Origin: Tepidicaulis sp002389665
GTDB taxonomy: Bacteria; Pseudomonadota; Alphaproteobacteria; Parvibaculales; Parvibaculaceae
Direction of reading: 5' to 3'
Length of the DNA: 64,000 nucleotides
Assembly (NCBI RefSeq): GCF_965222285.1
Contig: NZ_OZ244942.1
Span: forward strand, 434,001-498,000
Shown: positions 35,128-42,779 of the stretch, one piece after another
Position numbering within the stretch: the stretch's first letter is position 1
Layout: every line of letters begins with the position of its first letter
Made by a program: the position numbers and the translations under genes
Notes under the pieces: model-generated
Databases searched by the model: none
The model's input: only the letters and a program-made list of their open reading frames with translations
What the model was told of the DNA's origin: nothing

Positions 35128-35161
35128 AAAAAGGCGCCCGGTTTCCAGGGCGCCTTTTCTA
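35128..35161. terminator. Bidirectional terminator between flgN-like and flgD
   Basis: AAAAGGCGCCC / GGGCGCCTTTT around GGTTTCCA, with T-runs on both strands, between convergent operon ends. Confidence 0.87.
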
Positions 35162-35180
35162 TGTTGGAGAGGTGGGAGAC

Positions 35181-35789
35181 TTAGAAGATGCGCATATCCG
35201 CCGTTACGTCGAGTTCCTGGCCCGTTTCCAGCACCAGGCGCGTTGCGCCGCCTTCCTGCACGACTTCGGTAATGGCGTGGTTCATGAAAGTCTGACCGGG
35301 GATAAGATCGCCGTCCCCGTTGCGTGCCTCGATCTCGACCGTATAAAGCCCGTCATCCTGATCGATGCCATTATCGTCCCTACCGTCCCAGGTAATGGTC
35401 TGGCCTTCGCCTTCATAAACGAAACTTTGCTCGCGGATAACGTCGCCGCCCGCATTCTTGACCCGGTAGACCGCCTCGCTCGGCGTTTCATCGAGGCGCA
35501 GGCGGAACTCCGCGCCGCCATCTTCCAGCTTCATGCGGTAATTCTCCGTCTCGACAGACCGGCCGATCATGCTGGCGCCGGCCTGCGAGGAGAGGGAGGA
35601 GAGCATGGTGGAAAGATTGTCCAGCCGCTCGTTCATTTGCACCGACTGTTCCACTTGCGAGAATTGCGCAAGCTGGGTGACGAACTGCGTCGCATCCAAG
35701 GGAGCGAGCGGGTCCTGGTTCTTCATCTGCGCCGTCATCAGCTTCAAGAAAGACTGATAATCGGTCGTCGTCTGGGGTACCTGGGTCAT
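35181..35789 (-). CDS. flgD: Hook-cap protein FlgD
   Basis: A 202-residue hook scaffolding protein. The N-terminus has the diagnostic DYQSFLKLMTAQMKNQDPLA and ATQFVTQLAQFSQVEQSVQM; the C-terminal half is the FlgD Ig-like/tudor region with ITWDGRDDNGIDQDDGLYTV. Length is usual. It follows fliK by 30 bases on the same strand, so the hook-cap and hook-ruler genes share a transcript. Confidence 0.95.
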   Translation of the reverse strand: MTQVPQTTTDYQSFLKLMTAQMKNQDPLAPLDATQFVTQLAQFSQVEQSVQMNERLDNLSTMLSSLSSQAGASMIGRSVETENYRMKLEDGGAEFRLRLDETPSEAVYRVKNAGGDVIREQSFVYEGEGQTITWDGRDDNGIDQDDGLYTVEIEARNGDGDLIPGQTFMNHAITEVVQEGGATRLVLETGQELDVTADMRIF

Positions 35790-35819
35790 GTCCTGTCCTG
35801 CCGGTTGATCCTGGGGGAA

Positions 35820-37208
35820 TTAAAGGCGCAAATCGATCCCGCCATTGAGGGAAAGCAGCTGAGGGCTCTCCTCATTTGCAGCATCGCCAAACGCGCTATT
35901 GAGGGAAAAGGCCTGGCGGGATGTGCCGGGCTCTCTTTCACCGCCCTCCGCGCCGCGCTCGGAAAAGGAAAGATCGGCGCTGCCGTGTTCAAAGCCCGCA
36001 TCGGCAAGCGCCCGTTCCAGATCACGCTGGTTCTGCTGCAATTGCTGCAGGGTTTCCGGCCGCTCGGCGGCAACGACGATTTTGAGGCGCCCATTCTGCA
36101 TTTCGAGCGTCACATCGATGGAGCCGAGCTCCTCAGGGAAAAGCTGCAGCGTCAGCTTATCCTGCCCGTGGCGCACCGCCTGAATAAGCCCGTCGGCAAG
36201 TTGTTGCGCGGGGCGGGACGCATGGGCAGCGCCTGCTTGCGCGGGGGAAAGCTGGGCAAGGCGTTGTGCCGCCTCGCCTGCCGTGCTTGCGGTGGGAGAG
36301 GGCGATGGCGCGCTCTCGCCTGTGCCGCTTCTGCTGGTGTCGGAGAAAAGGGAAGCTGCGGCGGATTGGGTTTGCGGCGCGCTTGCGGGCTGAGGCCCGC
36401 TCGGTGTTTTGCCTGTACCGGAAAGTTCTTTTGCTGCTTCCTGCGCAGCTTCCTTGACGCCGGCTTGGCCTGTGGCAGAAGCAATTTCGCCTTTTGCGGT
36501 GTGTGTGTTGCCGCTGCCTTCTTTCTTGTCGTTGGCGCGGGCACTTGCTTCCTTGCCGCCATGAAGCGGGGCGGCGGCGGGGCTCGCCTCGCGCGTGGAG
36601 GTTTGCGGGCCCTCCGCTTTGCCTTCGGCGGTGCCTGCGAAAGAAGATGTCCAGGCATCCGCCGCCCGGGCGGTGTTGGCGGAACCTTGCAGGCTGCCTG
36701 CCGGGGCAGGGTCCGAGGTTTTTGCCTGCGCAGCTCCCGCGCCGGGGGCGGCGGGAAGGGGGGCTGTCTCAGGGACGGCTTGCCCTTTCCCGGCAGAAGT
36801 GGGGGACGTGTTTTTTTGCACAGCCTCGCCCAGCGCCGCTTGAGCGGTGTTGGCCGCGTTTGCGGTTTGCGCGGCGGCTTTCTCCGGCTTTGCCCCCTCG
36901 GCAGGGGGGTCGCTCTGACTTTTGTTCTGGGCCGCATCCGGCTTTTGTGCGCGCTCGTCCGCTGCGCGTTTTTCCGCGTGCCCCGCAGGCGGCGTTTCTT
37001 TAGCGCGCGCCGGGGCTTCGCTTGTCTGCTCGGGTTTCGGTGCGGCACGCTCCTGCGTTTCCGCCGCGCGCCGGTCGAGATAAGCAGAAAAGCTCTCGCC
37101 CGGATTTTCCTCGCTTTTGTCCTTTGCAGCAGGCGCGCTGCGGGGCGCGCGCGTTTCAGGCGCGTAAGAGGAGGGAGCGGGGAATGTAAGCCGGCTGTCA
37201 GCGGACAT
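35820..37208 (-). CDS. fliK: Flagellar hook-length control protein FliK
   Basis: A 462-residue ruler protein, exported during hook growth, that tells FlhB to switch specificity. Residues up to about 330 are Ala/Pro/Lys/Glu-rich low-complexity ruler sequence; the C-terminal FliK domain is clear (LTLQLFPEELGSIDVTLEMQ, GRLKIVVAAERPETLQQLQQ). The start was set at MSADSRL (37208) because the longer open frame would translate through the shared promoter element. It is followed by flgD. Confidence 0.9.
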   Translation of the reverse strand: MSADSRLTFPAPSSYAPETRAPRSAPAAKDKSEENPGESFSAYLDRRAAETQERAAPKPEQTSEAPARAKETPPAGHAEKRAADERAQKPDAAQNKSQSDPPAEGAKPEKAAAQTANAANTAQAALGEAVQKNTSPTSAGKGQAVPETAPLPAAPGAGAAQAKTSDPAPAGSLQGSANTARAADAWTSSFAGTAEGKAEGPQTSTREASPAAAPLHGGKEASARANDKKEGSGNTHTAKGEIASATGQAGVKEAAQEAAKELSGTGKTPSGPQPASAPQTQSAAASLFSDTSRSGTGESAPSPSPTASTAGEAAQRLAQLSPAQAGAAHASRPAQQLADGLIQAVRHGQDKLTLQLFPEELGSIDVTLEMQNGRLKIVVAAERPETLQQLQQNQRDLERALADAGFEHGSADLSFSERGAEGGEREPGTSRQAFSLNSAFGDAANEESPQLLSLNGGIDLRL

Positions 37209-37237
37209 GATCAAAGCCTTTCCTTGATGGGCTAAGG

Positions 37238-37267
37238 CTAGAAGCCAATCTCTAAACTGGGGTTTCG
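37238..37267 (-). promoter_or_regulatory. Shared flagellar promoter element, fliK operon copy
   Basis: Read on the minus strand: CGAA (37267-37264), 8 bases, TTAG, 10 bases, CTAG (37241-37238). It lies 30 bases before the chosen fliK start and shares the AAAACCGAAACCC context. Confidence 0.55.
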
Positions 37268-37304
37268 GTTTTGCCACCCTGCCTGCGCGCCGCTGGGTTG
37301 TGTT

Positions 37305-38663
37305 TCAGACGGCTCGATCGAGACTCAAATTTTTGACAAATGGAATCCAAAGCCCGCTGTCATAGGAAAAACCGATCTCACCGCTCATGTGATGATGGGC
37401 GATAATGGCGGGCACATTGCGCCGCAATGTTTCTTCAAGGCCGGAGGGCAGCGGGCGCGGCGTCAGGCAAAGAATGTCGATCGTTTGGCCGATCACATGG
37501 CCTGAAAACTGGACGGGTCCCAGACGTTCGAAAGGCAATTGCAGCGCAAAGCGATGGACGGGCAGGCGGCTTCTGTGGCCGGTGATGGATTCCTGTACCG
37601 CCCAGACGAATTGCGACATCTCCTTCAGCATGAAGGGGGCAATTGCCACAGCCCATTTGCCGTAACCTGGGATGTCATGCATGCGCGGGAAAACCTGCTG
37701 GTCGAGATAGTCCAGCATTTCTTCCATTTCATGCAGCTCGAACTCCCGTTCCGCGTCCCGCCCGAGCCAGCGCCGGATGCCGCCATGGCGCAGGCACAAA
37801 AAGAAAAACATCAAGCCGATGCCGAAACTGGAATTGGCTTTCGGTATCTTTGCGGTGAGCGCCGAAACGATGGCCGGATTTAGCAGAAGCAGCGCTTCCA
37901 TCATCGTGTGATAGGGCTGCGAGAGGCTGCGGAAACTGCTCACGATCTGCTGAGCGGGGTCGGTATGGCGCAGCTGACTTGCATCCTGAAAGGCTTTCAA
38001 CATGGAAGGATCGCGGAACCCCGTCTCATCGCGCCCCGCCGCAAGGCTGCTTTGATACCAAAGCTCGCTGCTTTTGATGGAGCCGACCACGGAGCCTTCG
38101 AATTGGGAAATGGGCCGCGCGCCGACCGGCGGTGGGTCGCTTGGCCCGCGGGCGGGCGCCGGGTTCTGCATGGAAAGTGCCGGCGCCATGCTGTTCTGGA
38201 CGATGCGTGCTGCCGCCGTCTGAGCAAGGGCGATGGCCGGGCGCACGGCTTCACTCGTCAGAACTGCCTGGCCTTTGAGCGTTTGCACCTCCGTGCCCAC
38301 AGGGGCGGTGCTGGTTTTGGGCGCGGCAAGCTCTGCGCGCACGCTGGTGCCGGAGGGGGAGACCGTCAGCAGCAGCGTCTCGCCAGCGCCCGGCACGCGC
38401 GCGCCATTTGCGGGGATCGCCTGCGTGCCGCCGGAATAACGGATGGTGAAGGCACCGAGATCGGTCTGCACCTGAATGAGGTTGTTCTGCAGCTGGCGCG
38501 TTACCGTGCCTTCAAGCGAGAAGGCTTCGGAGCCGGGGACGAAAAGCGGCGGCCGGCTCAGAACGACGGCGTTCGCCCGGATTTGCGTGGCCTCGCGGTA
38601 AATGCCCGGGGTGAGCGACGGCCCGTCAGCCTCTGCCGTTGCAGGCACAATCGCTTCTGCCAT
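37305..38663 (-). CDS. Unknown flagellar protein with FliK-like C-terminal domain
   Basis: A 452-residue cytoplasmic or exported protein. The N-terminal third looks like a small beta domain (EGTVTRQLQNNLIQVQTD ... GAGETLLLTVSPSG). The C-terminal part (VHRFALQLPFERLGPVQFSG, IDILCLTPRPLPSGLEETL) follows the pattern of FliK C-terminal domains, where a strand pair with a LGP turn is followed by a helix. A helical stretch with several Met and Phe (SSFGIGLMFFFLCLRHGG) lies between. It sits between a FliL-like gene and fliK, so two FliK-related genes may be adjacent. A GGAGG ribosome site precedes the ATG. Confidence 0.6.
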   Translation of the reverse strand: MAEAIVPATAEADGPSLTPGIYREATQIRANAVVLSRPPLFVPGSEAFSLEGTVTRQLQNNLIQVQTDLGAFTIRYSGGTQAIPANGARVPGAGETLLLTVSPSGTSVRAELAAPKTSTAPVGTEVQTLKGQAVLTSEAVRPAIALAQTAAARIVQNSMAPALSMQNPAPARGPSDPPPVGARPISQFEGSVVGSIKSSELWYQSSLAAGRDETGFRDPSMLKAFQDASQLRHTDPAQQIVSSFRSLSQPYHTMMEALLLLNPAIVSALTAKIPKANSSFGIGLMFFFLCLRHGGIRRWLGRDAEREFELHEMEEMLDYLDQQVFPRMHDIPGYGKWAVAIAPFMLKEMSQFVWAVQESITGHRSRLPVHRFALQLPFERLGPVQFSGHVIGQTIDILCLTPRPLPSGLEETLRRNVPAIIAHHHMSGEIGFSYDSGLWIPFVKNLSLDRAV

Positions 38664-38668
38664 GGGCC

Positions 38669-39139
38669 TTACCTCCGCACATTTTCCTGCAGCAGCAGCC
38701 GGTCGAAGAGAACCTGTGTGACGGCTGCCGTACCCAGTTCCCGGTTGAGCGCGCGCTTGAGACTGTTTTTGAGCGTTGCAGGGTCCGCTTTATTCGGCAG
38801 GACGCGGCCTTCTTCCGCCGCCTCGAAAAAGTGCCGCAGCATGATATCCCGCAAGATGGATGTGTCGGCGCGGTGACGGGCGGCGGTTTCCTTGTCCGCA
38901 AGCTCAAGCGTAATTTCGGCGAGCAGAAAGGCTTCGGTGCGCCCCTCTTCCAGGAGCGGCACCACGAATTGTCCTGCTTCCACATGGGTGGAGGATGGCG
39001 TTGCCTCATTCGCTTTTTCTTCCGCCGGGGCTTCGGCAGCGCGCAGCCTTGCCGCCGCATCGAAGGCCATGGCCGTGCCGATGCCGCCGCCGATCAAAAG
39101 GCACACGAAAACGAAGCGGAAGACTTTCAAATCCGGCAT
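38669..39139 (-). CDS. FliL-like protein downstream of motA
   Basis: A 156-residue membrane-anchored periplasmic protein. An N-terminal helix (FRFVFVCLLIGGGIGTAMA) is followed by a linker and a domain reading QFVVPLLEEGRTEAFLLAEI and LKRALNRELGTAAVTQVLFD, which has the strand and helix order of the FliL/stomatin-like periplasmic domain, including the final strand after the amphipathic helix. FliL proteins brace stators, so a position 9 bases after motA is meaningful. It is in effect a better FliL match than the gene before fliP. Family placement is by eye. Confidence 0.6.
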   Translation of the reverse strand: MPDLKVFRFVFVCLLIGGGIGTAMAFDAAARLRAAEAPAEEKANEATPSSTHVEAGQFVVPLLEEGRTEAFLLAEITLELADKETAARHRADTSILRDIMLRHFFEAAEEGRVLPNKADPATLKNSLKRALNRELGTAAVTQVLFDRLLLQENVRR

Positions 39140-39148
39140 GGGAGCTCC

Positions 39149-40039
39149 TTAAGCAGCATCGCGGGCTTTGGCGTGCCGGATGACGTCGTTTTCAAGCACG
39201 GTCGACTTTTCGACCGCATCGAAGCTCGGTTGCGCATCGATATGCAGCACCTTGCGGCCGTATTCGATGGCGACCTGCGCGGCCGCGCCGTTCAGATGGG
39301 CAAGCAGGGTGGATTTGATTGCCAGGAAATAACTGATCTGCGCATCTTTATTGGTGCGCACGAGCCCGGCCAGCGGGCTGACGACGCCGTAGGAAAGAAA
39401 AACACCGATAAATGTGCCGAACAGCGCCCCGCCGATCAGATGGCCCAGCACTTCGGGCGGCTGGTTGATCGCGCCCATCGCTTTGATGACGCCAAGCACG
39501 GCGGCCACGATGCCGAGCGCGGGCAGGGCATCGGCCATGACCTGCAAGGCATGGGTCGGCCGGTGCAGGTCTTTTGAAAGGATGCGGATTTCCTCATCCA
39601 TAAGAGATTCGATTTCATGGGGCTTGGCGGTGCCGAGCGAGAGAAGACGCAGATAATCGCAGAGAAAGTTGACGGCGCGCGGATTGGCGAGGACACGCGG
39701 ATATTGCTGGAAAAGCTCGCTCTCATGCGGGCGCTCGATCATGCTTTCAAGCTGCAGCATGCCCTGGCCCTTCACGGAGCGTAAAATCGCATAAAGCAGG
39801 CTCAGAAGTTCGAGGTAGTCTTCTTCCTTCACCTTCTTGCCGTTGAAAAGATCGCTGACCGAACGCACCGTATCTTTCACGACCGCGAGCGGATTGCCGA
39901 TGATCAGCGTGGAAACGGCAGCGCCCGCCACGATCAGCATTTCGAAGGGTTGCCAGAGAACGGAAATTTCCCCGCCCATGCCCATATAGCCGCCGATCAC
40001 GGCGATGATGAGAAGCGGGATACCGATAAGAGGACCCAT
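39149..40039 (-). CDS. motA: Flagellar motor stator protein MotA
   Basis: A 296-residue stator subunit with four membrane helices and a large cytoplasmic loop. Loop features include RPHESELFQQYPRVLANPRAV, and the third/fourth helices carry DALPALGIVAAVLGVIKAMG and the channel Pro/Ala segment, typical of MotA. Length is usual. The start MGPLIG at 40039 gives the standard N-terminus; the frame stays open 29 codons further up toward the promoter element. It heads a motA / FliL-like / FliK-like operon; its partner motB is at 10237. Confidence 0.94.
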   Translation of the reverse strand: MGPLIGIPLLIIAVIGGYMGMGGEISVLWQPFEMLIVAGAAVSTLIIGNPLAVVKDTVRSVSDLFNGKKVKEEDYLELLSLLYAILRSVKGQGMLQLESMIERPHESELFQQYPRVLANPRAVNFLCDYLRLLSLGTAKPHEIESLMDEEIRILSKDLHRPTHALQVMADALPALGIVAAVLGVIKAMGAINQPPEVLGHLIGGALFGTFIGVFLSYGVVSPLAGLVRTNKDAQISYFLAIKSTLLAHLNGAAAQVAIEYGRKVLHIDAQPSFDAVEKSTVLENDVIRHAKARDAA

Positions 40040-40135
40040 GACGCTGTTCCCTGTCTTTGGCGGGGCCGTGAGAGGCCCGCGCATTTCACACGCAATGCAA
40101 CGAGTGCAACGCACCTCGTGCAGCATCGGGACACG

Positions 40136-40165
40136 CTAGGAAGGGGCGGTTAAATCAGGTTTTAA
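40136..40165 (-). promoter_or_regulatory. Shared flagellar promoter element, motA operon copy
   Basis: Read on the minus strand: TTAA (40165-40162), 8 bases, TTAA (40153-40150), 10 bases, CTAG (40139-40136) then CGTG. A full match to the core pattern. Confidence 0.6.
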
Positions 40166-40205
40166 GAAAAGCGCTCCGCGCGCCGGACGTGGAGCGCGCG
40201 CAAAC

Positions 40206-40235
40206 TTAAACCCGCGTTTAACCGGGGGCAGGAAA
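40206..40235 (+). promoter_or_regulatory. Shared flagellar promoter element, flagellin copy
   Basis: TTAA at 40206-40209, 8 bases (ACCCGCGT), TTAA at 40218-40221, 10 bases, GAAA at 40232-40235. The upstream half is the best in the set; the CTAG block is lost, which may mark a different promoter class for the filament gene. Confidence 0.5.
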
Positions 40236-40341
40236 GCTCAAGCTGTCATCTCAGGTCCGGCCAGTCAGAAGCACGGCGGATCTTTGCAGGTCGTCAGAAG
40301 GCGGGACACCTCTTTAAACCTAGAAAGAAGGAAACAGAGCT

Positions 40342-41271
40342 ATGACGGCTTCTATTCTCACCAATGTCGGCGCAATGACCGCGCTGCAGACTCTCACCAG
40401 CACGAACCAGCAGCTGGAAATGACCCAGGACCGTATTTCGACGGGCATGCGCGTCGCAAAAGCCAAGGATAACGCGGCTTATTGGGCGATTGCCACGACG
40501 ATGCGGACCGACCTCGTGGGCTATCAGGCGATTTCGGATGCTATCGGCCTCGGTCAGGCGACCGCGGACGTGGCTTCCACCGCCAACGAATCCATCGTGA
40601 ACCTGCTCAAGGATATGAAGCAGCGTCTCGTGGCGGCCCAGGATGCCGGTGTGGACAAGGAGAAGATCAACGACGATATCCAGCAGTTGAAGGGGCAGAT
40701 CCTTTCTGTGGTGAACTCCGCCAACTTTAACGGCAACAACTGGCTGGACGGGTCGATCAACGATACGAACAACAACGGTAACCCCGTGAACATTCTCGCC
40801 TCGCTTGTGCGTACGGGTGCCACGGTTACGCCGCAGAATATCGTGTTCGATCCGGGCCAGACGGCCTATGTCGGCGCAGCAGTGGGTGATGGCCACTTCA
40901 CCACGCAGCTTAGCGGTGGTGCAGCCGGCTTGATCGCCAACGGTATCCTTGATGCCGCTTTCGCGATCGACAACACCACCACGGCTGCCGATCTTGCCGA
41001 CGCGCTGGGTGAAGTCGAAGCAGCTGTTGCCAAGGCGACTGAAGTCGGCTCCACGCTGGGGTCGATCGAAAAGCGTCTGGGCATTCAGCACGACTTCGTG
41101 CAGAAGCTCGCCGACGCCGCAGAACGCGGTATCGGTGTGCTGGTCGATGCCGACATGAACCGCGAAAGCGCTCGTCTGAAGGCCCTGCAGGTTCAGCAGC
41201 AGCTGGGCATCCAGGCTCTGACGATCGCCAATGGCGCGCCGCAGAACATTCTGGCGCTCTTCCGTGGCTAA
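40342..41271 (+). CDS. fliC: Flagellin
   Basis: A 309-residue filament subunit. The N-terminal D0/D1 region (LTNVGAMTALQTLTSTNQQL, DRISTGMRVAKAKDNAAYWA) and C-terminal region (LGSIEKRLGIQHDFVQKLAD, then the ALQVQQQLGIQALTIANGAP end) are classical, with only about 90 residues between them, so the outer D2/D3 domains are nearly absent. Asn-rich GNNWLDGSINDTNNNG marks the variable loop. AAGGAAACAGAGCT precedes the ATG. It is the only flagellin in the window and ends before a strong terminator. The symbol could equally be flaA. Confidence 0.95.
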   Translation: MTASILTNVGAMTALQTLTSTNQQLEMTQDRISTGMRVAKAKDNAAYWAIATTMRTDLVGYQAISDAIGLGQATADVASTANESIVNLLKDMKQRLVAAQDAGVDKEKINDDIQQLKGQILSVVNSANFNGNNWLDGSINDTNNNGNPVNILASLVRTGATVTPQNIVFDPGQTAYVGAAVGDGHFTTQLSGGAAGLIANGILDAAFAIDNTTTAADLADALGEVEAAVAKATEVGSTLGSIEKRLGIQHDFVQKLADAAERGIGVLVDADMNRESARLKALQVQQQLGIQALTIANGAPQNILALFRG

Positions 41272-41300
41272 CGGACGCGGCTAACAGAAGCACTCAAGAT

Positions 41301-41331
41301 GGGGCCTGCCCTCCGGGGCGGGCCCTTTTTC
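41301..41331 (+). terminator. Flagellin gene terminator
   Basis: GGGCCTGCC / GGCGGGCCC stem, with one G-T pair, around CTCCGG, followed directly by TTTTT. Confidence 0.88.
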
Positions 41332-41340
41332 GTTTGGGGT

Positions 41341-41865
41341 TTATTTCTGAAAGGAAACGGAAACGTCAGGCCGCACGCCGTACCAGCGCTCGGCGGCGGC
41401 AAGTACGCGGTCGAGGTATTTGCGCGCATGAGAGGGCGTGCGCGAATGGTACCAGCCCATGCCTTGCCAGATATTGCCGCCCGCCTCGTCGATATTGACC
41501 CGCAGGATCCAGGTACCAACGGCGATGTTGAAACAGGCATCGTTCTGGAGCTGGCGGCGCAGGAGAGCGCGCGGGCGCTCATAATGCTCTTCGATCAAGG
41601 GCAGCCAGAACGTGTTGATCTGCATAGGCCCAAGATCGTCCGTGCCGTTGCTGTTGCCTGAGACGGTGCCGGCCTCACCCCCTTCCACATCGAGGATGAG
41701 CCAGATCAGCGGCTCGGGCACCTCGTAATGGGCGGCGGCCTTGGTGATGCAGGTTTTAAGCTCCGGCGTGCTGGCTGCCGCCTTTACCGCATGGGCGGGC
41801 GAAGCGCCAATGCCGGAAAGGGCGAGGCAAGCGGTGAGTGCGGCAATGCCGGTGGAGCGGGGCAT
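41341..41865 (-). CDS. Periplasmic lytic transglycosylase of the flagellar cluster
   Basis: A 174-residue soluble lytic transglycosylase (SLT/VirB1-like), cleaving peptidoglycan, plausibly to let the rod through the wall because FlgJ here lacks its muramidase half. The signal peptide ends in ASPAHA near residue 26. The catalytic Glu is in LILDVEGGEAG and the following GPMQINTFWLP block is the family signature. Caulobacter PleA has a similar size and role. The start MPRSTG (41865) leaves the shared promoter element outside the coding region; the longer open frame from 41958 would run through it. Confidence 0.85.
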   Translation of the reverse strand: MPRSTGIAALTACLALSGIGASPAHAVKAAASTPELKTCITKAAAHYEVPEPLIWLILDVEGGEAGTVSGNSNGTDDLGPMQINTFWLPLIEEHYERPRALLRRQLQNDACFNIAVGTWILRVNIDEAGGNIWQGMGWYHSRTPSHARKYLDRVLAAAERWYGVRPDVSVSFQK

Positions 41866-41895
41866 GGCTCTTCCATTTTCAATGAGAAGAAGAGT

Positions 41896-41925
41896 GTCGC
41901 TACCCGGCTTTAAAACCGGATTTCG
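41896..41925 (-). promoter_or_regulatory. Shared flagellar promoter element, lytic transglycosylase copy
   Basis: Read on the minus strand: CGAA (41925-41922), 8 bases, TTAA (41913-41910), 10 bases, then CGAC in place of CTAG. The AAAACCGAAA context is the same as ahead of flgB. It supports inclusion of this gene in the flagellar regulon. Confidence 0.45.
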
Positions 41926-41960
41926 GTTTTGCTTTCTTGTGAGGAGGGATTCACCCATAA

Positions 41961-41976
41961 TAGACCGGCTGTTCTA
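41961..41976 (+). promoter_or_regulatory. NemR-type operator ahead of tetR gene
   Basis: TAGACCGGCTGTTCTA matches the TetR/NemR-type dyad TAGACC-N4-GGTCTA with one mismatch. It lies 11 bases before the regulator start, fitting autorepression. A partial second copy lies before the hydrolase gene. Confidence 0.65.
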
Positions 41977-41987
41977 AAAGGTGAGTG

Positions 41988-42635
41988 ATGAAAAAGCCGC
42001 AGAAAACGAAGCCGGACGGGCAAAGCGAGACCTCTGAAAAGCCGGCAAACAAGCCCGCGAACAAGAAGATCAGCAAGGGCCAGAAAACCCGCCAGCAATT
42101 GATCGAAGTCGCGGCCTCGCTTTTCCAGAAGCAGGGGTTCCACGCGACCGGCATTTTCGACATTGCCGAGGCTGGGAACCTGCCGAAAGGCTCGATCTAT
42201 TATCATTTTCCAGGCGGCAAGGAAGAGATCGGCGCGGCCGCCGTCGCCTTTGCCGGCGCCCAGATCGCCGAGGCGCTGGAAGAGCTGGCCGGTAAGGCGA
42301 AAGATCCGGCGGACTTCGTGACCAAAGCCGCCTCCCTGTTGGGGGACGTGCTGGTCGAGAGCGATTTTCAGGGCGGCTGCCCCGTCTGTCTTGTCGCGCT
42401 GGAAGTCGCGGGCAAAGTTGAGCCCATCCGGCAAAGCGCGCTCGAAGCCTATGCGCGCTGGCAGATGATCATCGAAAAACGGCTTTGTCTTTTTGGGGTG
42501 GAAAAGAAAAAAGCCGCCGCGCAGGCAGAGCTTGCCATTGCCGCCATCGAAGGCGCGCTCATCCTCTCCCAGGTTCAGCGCTCCCCGGCGCCGCTGAGGC
42601 GCCTCGCCCGTCAGCTCACCCTCTTCCTCGCTTAA
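41988..42635 (+). CDS. TetR family repressor (NemR/YxaF-like)
   Basis: A 215-residue repressor. A Lys-rich N-terminal tail of about 32 residues precedes the helix-turn-helix (QLIEVAASLFQKQGFHATGI, then GNLPKGSIYYHFPGGKEE). The LPKGSIYYHFPGGKE wording is typical of the subgroup that includes NemR and LmrA/YxaF. The ligand domain contains GGCPVCLVALE with two Cys that could sense electrophiles, as NemR does; that is an inference. It is followed in the same direction by the hydrolase gene, whose promoter carries a related operator half. Confidence 0.85.
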   Translation: MKKPQKTKPDGQSETSEKPANKPANKKISKGQKTRQQLIEVAASLFQKQGFHATGIFDIAEAGNLPKGSIYYHFPGGKEEIGAAAVAFAGAQIAEALEELAGKAKDPADFVTKAASLLGDVLVESDFQGGCPVCLVALEVAGKVEPIRQSALEAYARWQMIIEKRLCLFGVEKKKAAAQAELAIAAIEGALILSQVQRSPAPLRRLARQLTLFLA

Positions 42636-42723
42636 GAACCCGCACACCTTGCACCGGTAAGACCGCTCTGCCTCCTGTGAAGTGGCGGAAATCCGCGCCA
42701 TTTCGCGCCCAGCGGTATTTGTC

Positions 42724-42752
42724 TTGACAAAAATAGACCGGACAACATAAAA
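42724..42752 (+). promoter_or_regulatory. Promoter with overlapping TetR half-operator before the hydrolase
   Basis: TTGACA at 42724-42729, 17 bases, ATAAAA at 42747-42752. Inside the spacer TAGACCGGACAACATA (42734-42749) repeats the left half TAGACCGG of the operator before tetR; the right half is degenerate. Repressor binding here would block the promoter. Confidence 0.6.
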
Positions 42753-42779
42753 AATAATCCGAAACACAGGAGAGATATC

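Larger units (their letters stand above)
40040..40341. other. Divergent motA/flagellin control region
   Basis: About 300 bases between divergent starts, holding one shared element facing motA (40136-40165) and one facing the flagellin gene (40206-40235). The flagellin transcript would have a leader of roughly 100 bases, the kind of target FlbT regulates in Caulobacter. No gene is seen. Confidence 0.7.

Noticed and set aside
36152..37048. 298-codon Arg/Pro-rich minus-strand frame inside fliK
   Set aside because: Out-of-frame reading of the low-complexity fliK ruler; no ribosome site or relatives expected.
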